The notes beneath the pieces are model-generated. The model did no database searches, was not told where the DNA came from, and saw only the letters and a list, made by a program, of their open reading frames with translations. A stretch of DNA of 9,983 nt from Dehalococcoidales bacterium (GTDB taxonomy: Bacteria > Chloroflexota > Dehalococcoidia > Dehalococcoidales > ARS1013), in the NCBI GenBank assembly GCA_030641585.1, contig DAOWHE010000060.1:1-9983 (forward strand), given 5' to 3'. The position numbers were made by a program, and so were the translations under genes. This document shows positions 6,220 to 9,983 of the stretch, piece by piece. Every line of letters begins with the position of its first letter. Positions within the stretch are counted from its first letter, which is position 1.

Positions 6220-7065
6220 ATGGCAGTCAAAATTGTTACCGACAGTCTATCTGATATTACCAGTGACATGGCCGAGGAGCTGGGGATTACCGTTGTGCCG
6301 CTAACGGTATCTTTTGGTCATGAATCCTTTCTTGACCGGGTTACTATGACCACCGATGAATTCTATCATAAGTTGACTCACGATGCTAACTGGCCTAAGA
6401 CCACGCAACCCCCTCCCGGAGATTTCATTGATGTCTACACCAAGCTGACCAAGGAAACCGATGAAATTCTGGTTGTTACTCTATCCTCTAAGCTCAGTGG
6501 CACCTATGAATCAGCAACTAATGCCAAGGGTATGGTGAAGGGGAAATGCCGTATTGAGGTAATTGACTCTCTATCAGTGGCTATGGGCCTGGGGCTGATA
6601 GTTATTGCTGCCGCCAAGGCAACCCAGGCTGGGGCAAACCTGGATGAGGTTGCTGATCTGGTACGTAGGGCTATGCCCCGGTCACATCTTATTGCCTACT
6701 TTGACACCCTTAAATATCTAGCCAAGGGAGGACGGATTGGTAGGGCACAGGGGCTCTTGGGCGTCATGCTATCAATAAAGCCAATTCTTACTGTGAAGGA
6801 TGGCGAGATGTCGCCTCTAACTAGGTTGCGGTCTCGAGCAGCAGGTATGGATTATTTATACAATTTTGTAGCTGGCTTCTCCAACATTGAGGCGCTGGCG
6901 GTGGAACATGCTACTACCCCTGATGATGCCGATAAGCTGGTTGAGCACCTCAGTTCGTTATTCCCTAAAGAGCACATCTACAGGTCAACAATTAGCCCGG
7001 TGGTGGGGACATATGCCGGACCTGGTGCCATGGCGGTATCCGTTCTGGAAGGGGAAGGAAACTAG
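6220..7065 (+). CDS. DegV family protein, probable fatty-acid-binding FakB subunit
   Basis: DegV proteins bind one long-chain fatty acid in a buried pocket and, as FakB, present it to FakA for phosphorylation. This one is complete at 281 aa, the normal length. Visible motifs are VTDSLSDI (6-13), TTQPPPGDF (61-69) and SSKLSGTYESA (89-99), which correspond to the conserved TSQPS/SSxLSGTYqsA lipid-carboxylate region, LKYLAKGGRIGRA (164-176), an Arg-rich stretch LTRLRSRA (200-207), and the closing VVGTYAGPGA (261-270). In many relatives the last motif reads GTHxGPG; here Tyr265 replaces the His. The ATG follows AGGAG (6207-6211) by 8 bases. Its position 66 bases behind fakA supports a kinase-carrier pair. 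The bound lipid cannot be predicted. Confidence 0.94.
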   Translation: MAVKIVTDSLSDITSDMAEELGITVVPLTVSFGHESFLDRVTMTTDEFYHKLTHDANWPKTTQPPPGDFIDVYTKLTKETDEILVVTLSSKLSGTYESATNAKGMVKGKCRIEVIDSLSVAMGLGLIVIAAAKATQAGANLDEVADLVRRAMPRSHLIAYFDTLKYLAKGGRIGRAQGLLGVMLSIKPILTVKDGEMSPLTRLRSRAAGMDYLYNFVAGFSNIEALAVEHATTPDDADKLVEHLSSLFPKEHIYRSTISPVVGTYAGPGAMAVSVLEGEGN

Positions 7066-7196
7066 CCCAAAGGAGCATTTGGTACTGCCGACCTGACACT
7101 CCAACTGGCTGAGGAGTTTCCTTACCATCCCTGCACCGGCCAAAGTTGAGTTTTTCTTGCCCTTAGCTGCCTGCCAGGGCGAACGGCGACAGGGTC
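7066..7196 (+). other. Structured 131-base spacer between degV and recG
   Basis: No convincing gene lies here. Small inverted repeats are CCAAA/TTTGG (7067-7071 with 7078-7082), ACTCC/GGAGT (7098-7102 with 7113-7117) and TTGCCCT/AGGGCGA (7157-7163 with 7176-7182, one G-U pair). CCTGACA (7092-7098) is also the exact complement of TGTCAGG at 7198-7204, which overlaps a strong ribosome-binding-like sequence. No hairpin is followed by a T-tract, so no intrinsic terminator is supported. The piece may be an untranslated leader of recG. Confidence 0.4.
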
Positions 7197-9653
7197 TTGT
7201 CAGGAGGTTTTGCTGCACTGCGTAAGATTCTTGAGCTTGAGCATAAAAAGGGCTATACCGATTCAGCAGTAATCGGTGGGCTGGATAAATTCCTCAATAA
7301 ATGGGCAGTTCAGGCCATAGAGGCAATAACCTACCCCCAATCTCTAAAGCAATTTCACAGGCTTCGTCTGGTTAACTCCAACTATGCCTCACTTGAAAGA
7401 GAGCAGCGCAGCCAATGGGTTAAAGAGGTGCTTGGCTTTCTATCTGAGGTTGAACACCCAGCAGGCAAAAAAACTGAGGTCAAACCGACCCCGATGGTCC
7501 ACCGACCACCCTCAAAGCCAGGAGTAAGAGGGACAGCTACCGGTCTCTCCCTAAACTCACCGATTACTGTTATAAAGGGCATCAGTCAAAACCTGGCGGC
7601 CAAGTTCGGCAAGCTGGGTGTTAGTACAGTTAGAGACCTACTCTATTTCTTCCCCAATCGTCACCTTGACTATAGCCAGCGGAAGTTTATTTCACAGCTA
7701 AGTGAGGGCAAGGAGGAGACTATTATTGCCAATGTATGGCAGGCGCGTGAGGTTAGGCTTGGTGGTCGGCGCTCTACTGAGGCGATTGTCGGTGATGAGA
7801 CCGGTAATGTCAGGGCGGTATGGTTTAATAACCCCTACCTAGTCAAACAACTGGCTACTAATAAACGGGTAGTCTTAAGCGGTCGGGTAGTCATGTTTAA
7901 CGGGCGACCGGTATTTGAATCTCCAGAGTGGGAACTGATGGAGGAGAGAGAGCTCATACATACCGGGCGTCTGGTTCCCCTATACCCGCTGACCCAAGGA
8001 CTCAAGCCCCGCCAGGTAAGAAAACTGATGAAAGGGGTTGTTGACCAGTGGGCCTTTAAGGTGGAAGACTGCCTGCCACCAGAGTTAAGAGAGCGGTGTA
8101 ACCTCTTAGAGCTACCTGGGGCTATTTCTCAGGCTCACTTTCCCGATGATGAGGAAGTGAAGGACCGGGCACGGGTGCGTCTGGCTTTTGACGAACTCTT
8201 TCTCCTGCAGCTTGGTGTCCTAAGCAGAAAGCGCCAGTGGCAGGATGGTCAGCCGGGTAGCCCGTTTACTGCTAAGACATCGGTTCTTAAAACCTTGCTT
8301 GATTCTTTACCCTTTGAGTTAACCGCGGCCCAACAAAAAGTGCTCCAGGAAATACTGGCTGACCTTGAGAAACCAATCCCGATGTCCCGCTTGCTCCAGG
8401 GAGAGGTAGGCAGTGGCAAGACAGTAGTGGCTACCGCCGCCTTGCTCATGGCGGCGGCCAACGGCTACCAGGGTGCCTTTATGGTGCCTACCGAGATTCT
8501 GGCTGAGCAACATTTTACCAATACCTGTCACCTCCTATCCAGAGCCGGTCAAGAGGAAGTAACGGGAGATTACCTACATAGCTACTGCGGGCTGTTACCA
8601 CGCCCGGTTACCATAGCGCTACTTATTGGCGACATCAAAGGAGCCAGGAAGCAGGAACTCCAGCAGCACATCCTGGAGGGAGAGATAGATATTGTCATCG
8701 GCACCCATGCCCTTATTCAAGAAGGCGTGGAGTTCTGCCGACTGGGACTGGCTGTAGTTGACGAACAGCACCGCTTTGGCGTTACCCAGCGCTCAGCACT
8801 GCGACAAAAAGGGATTAGCCCGCATGTACTGGTAATGACGGCAACACCTATACCACGAACTCTGGCGCTGACTTTATATGGTGACCTTGACCTGTCAGTG
8901 ATAGACCAGCTGCCGCCGGGGAGACAGGTGATAAAGACGAAGTGGCTTAAACCACGGCAGCGGGAGAGTGCCTATGCCTTTATTCATCGCCAGGTAGCGG
9001 CCGGCCGTCAGGCATTTATTATCTGCCCTCTGGTTGAAGAGTCGGAGGCCATTCAGGCTCGAGCAGCCATTGCCGAATACGAGAGGCTATCCCAGAAGGT
9101 CTTTTCTAAGCTTAAGCTGGGCCTGCTTCATGGGCGTATGTCAGCAGCAGAGAAGGACGGGGTAATGCGCCGCTTTCGCTCAGGTGAGCTTAATATTCTG
9201 GTCTCAACCCCGGTAGTAGAGGTCGGCATTGATGTAGCTAACGCCACGGTTATGCTGATAGAGAGCGCCGACCGCTTTGGCCTATCTCAACTGCATCAGT
9301 TTCGTGGTCGGGTAGGTAGAGGCAAGGAGCAGAGCTACTGCATGCTGCTGTCTGAGAATCCCTCAGAGATAAGTAGAGCGCGGCTGGACATAATAGAGAA
9401 GGTTCAGGATGGCTTTGAGCTGGCTGAAGAGGACCTGAGACTGCGAGGCCCGGGGGAGTTCTTTGGCACTCGCCAGAGTGGGCTGCCTGACCTTAAGATG
9501 GCTAAACTCTCCGATGTGGCTCTGCTGGAGTTAGCCCGAGCTGAAGCAATAAGGCTCTTTGAAAAAGACAAGACTTTAGAAAAGCCTGAGCATAAGCTGC
9601 TGGCAAAGGAATTAGCACGGGTGTGGACGACAGAAGGCGGGGAGATGAGCTAG
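7197..9653 (+). CDS. recG: ATP-dependent DNA helicase RecG
   Basis: RecG reverses stalled replication forks and drives branch migration of Holliday junctions. The protein is about 818 aa, longer than E. coli RecG (693 aa), because of an N-terminal helical region (1 to about 95) plus an unconserved linker. The wedge/OB domain spans about 125-260 (VIKGISQNLAAKFGKLGV, 125-142). Helicase motifs are intact: Walker A GEVGSGKT (402-409), DEQH (522-525), TATPIPRT (548-555), VVEVGIDV (673-680) and QFRGRVGRG (701-709). The TRG-type region DLRLRGPGEFFGTRQSG (746-762) is present. About 22 extra residues seem to lie between motifs Ia and Ib (roughly 449-473). The start is uncertain: TTG 7197 has only a weak upstream site, no ATG or GTG occurs in frame near it, and AGGAGG at 7202-7207 points to CTG 7218. 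An in-frame stop at 7164 limits extension. Confidence 0.97.
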   Translation: MSGGFAALRKILELEHKKGYTDSAVIGGLDKFLNKWAVQAIEAITYPQSLKQFHRLRLVNSNYASLEREQRSQWVKEVLGFLSEVEHPAGKKTEVKPTPMVHRPPSKPGVRGTATGLSLNSPITVIKGISQNLAAKFGKLGVSTVRDLLYFFPNRHLDYSQRKFISQLSEGKEETIIANVWQAREVRLGGRRSTEAIVGDETGNVRAVWFNNPYLVKQLATNKRVVLSGRVVMFNGRPVFESPEWELMEERELIHTGRLVPLYPLTQGLKPRQVRKLMKGVVDQWAFKVEDCLPPELRERCNLLELPGAISQAHFPDDEEVKDRARVRLAFDELFLLQLGVLSRKRQWQDGQPGSPFTAKTSVLKTLLDSLPFELTAAQQKVLQEILADLEKPIPMSRLLQGEVGSGKTVVATAALLMAAANGYQGAFMVPTEILAEQHFTNTCHLLSRAGQEEVTGDYLHSYCGLLPRPVTIALLIGDIKGARKQELQQHILEGEIDIVIGTHALIQEGVEFCRLGLAVVDEQHRFGVTQRSALRQKGISPHVLVMTATPIPRTLALTLYGDLDLSVIDQLPPGRQVIKTKWLKPRQRESAYAFIHRQVAAGRQAFIICPLVEESEAIQARAAIAEYERLSQKVFSKLKLGLLHGRMSAAEKDGVMRRFRSGELNILVSTPVVEVGIDVANATVMLIESADRFGLSQLHQFRGRVGRGKEQSYCMLLSENPSEISRARLDIIEKVQDGFELAEEDLRLRGPGEFFGTRQSGLPDLKMAKLSDVALLELARAEAIRLFEKDKTLEKPEHKLLAKELARVWTTEGGEMS
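7202..7207 (+). promoter_or_regulatory. AGGAGG near the recG start
   Basis: This perfect Shine-Dalgarno sequence lies just inside the frame opened by TTG 7197. The only in-frame start-like codon at a suitable distance downstream is CTG 7218 (10 bases after it), which would give a protein starting MRKILELE. It either drives a rare CTG start or sits by chance within the first codons of a TTG start. Confidence 0.4.
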
Positions 9654-9654
9654 G

Positions 9655-9983
9655 GTGGAAGGTGACAAATTTTGGAATGAACCTAACTTAAGTCCAACGA
9701 ACGCAAAAAGGCAACACTATGTGCCCCAGCTATTACTACGTGTATTTTCTTTAGACGATAAGATTCGTGTTATTAACCTTGATGATGGGAAGGAGTATAG
9801 GACATCCACTGCAAATGTAGCGGTAGAGAGCCACTTCTATGACGAAAATGTTGCAGATATTCAACTTTCCACAGAAGACTGGTTATCTCGACTTGAAGGA
9901 TATGCTACACCTGTTGTGGAAAAGCTACTCAGTGACCCTGCCAATATCATGTCTCTATCCGTTGAAGAAGAGTTATTCATCGC
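9655..9983 (+). CDS. DUF4238-family protein, N-terminal 109 codons (partial)
   Basis: The frame opens with GTG one base after the recG stop and runs to the window end. An in-frame TGA at 9646 excludes a longer start, and GGGGAG at 9639-9644 inside the recG end gives a ribosome binding site 10 bases upstream. The translation has QHYVPQLLLRVFS (20-32), then a short beta-rich stretch, SHFYDEN (59-65) and DWLSRLEGYATPVVEKLL (75-92). This succession, H-Y-V-P-Q plus L.R.F, then a FY motif, then a helix with E-x(6)-V, is characteristic of DUF4238, whose function is not established. No signal peptide or membrane segment is seen in this part. The stretch 9661-9983 is about 41% G+C by hand count against about 55% in the sampled end of recG, suggesting acquisition from elsewhere. 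Confidence 0.78.
   Translation, partial: MEGDKFWNEPNLSPTNAKRQHYVPQLLLRVFSLDDKIRVINLDDGKEYRTSTANVAVESHFYDENVADIQLSTEDWLSRLEGYATPVVEKLLSDPANIMSLSVEEELFI

Noticed and set aside
6887..7096. 69-codon + strand frame overlapping the end of the degV-family gene
   Set aside because: Most of it lies out of frame inside a conserved gene; its Trp- and Arg-rich translation looks like a shadow, and no good ribosome binding site precedes it.
7066..7149. In-frame readable continuation of 27 codons after the degV TAG stop
   Set aside because: The protein already has full family length and ends with the normal GPGA-type motif before the stop, so readthrough or a premature stop is not supported.

Overview
The window holds two adjoining housekeeping blocks and the edge of an accessory gene, all bacterial. 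Protein sequences, base composition (about 50-55% G+C in the core genes by partial hand count) and gene order suggest a member of the Chloroflexota, possibly Dehalococcoidia. This rests on remembered similarity, such as the long N-terminal region of RecG, and not on a search.

Block 1 (1-4194, + strand) is the 3' part of an arginine-biosynthesis operon: the tail of argB, then complete argD, argG and argH. Together they carry N-acetylglutamate towards arginine. The usual ornithine carbamoyltransferase gene (argF) is not between argD and argG, so the step making citrulline must be encoded elsewhere. argG and argH overlap by 4 bp; the argB-argD and argD-argG gaps are about 80 bp and contain small inverted repeats.

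Block 2 begins with rpmB (ribosomal protein L28) on the - strand. Its stop codon overlaps the stop of argH tail to tail. It is followed by a well-formed promoter-like site on the + strand (4398-4426) and three + strand genes: a FakA/YloV-family fatty-acid kinase, a DegV (FakB-type) fatty-acid-binding protein, and the branch-migration helicase RecG. rpmB, yloV and recG also lie near each other in Bacillus subtilis, so this is a recognisable old neighbourhood, here without asp23/yloU and with degV in place of sdaAB-sdaAA. FakA and DegV probably work as kinase and acyl carrier to phosphorylate exogenous or recycled fatty acids.

At the right edge, one base after the recG stop, starts a GTG-initiated, clearly AT-richer gene (about 41% G+C by hand count) that reads as the N-terminus of a DUF4238-family protein of unknown function. 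It is cut by the window end and may be a later insertion.

No tRNA, rRNA, CRISPR, insertion sequence or phage gene was seen, and no gene-free stretch exceeds 300 bases. The window is mostly ordinary. The most unusual signals are a short hairpin-forming element found in near-identical form just upstream of both argD and degV, the structured degV-recG spacer with an ambiguous recG start, the crowded promoter zone around rpmB, and the foreign-looking gene after recG.
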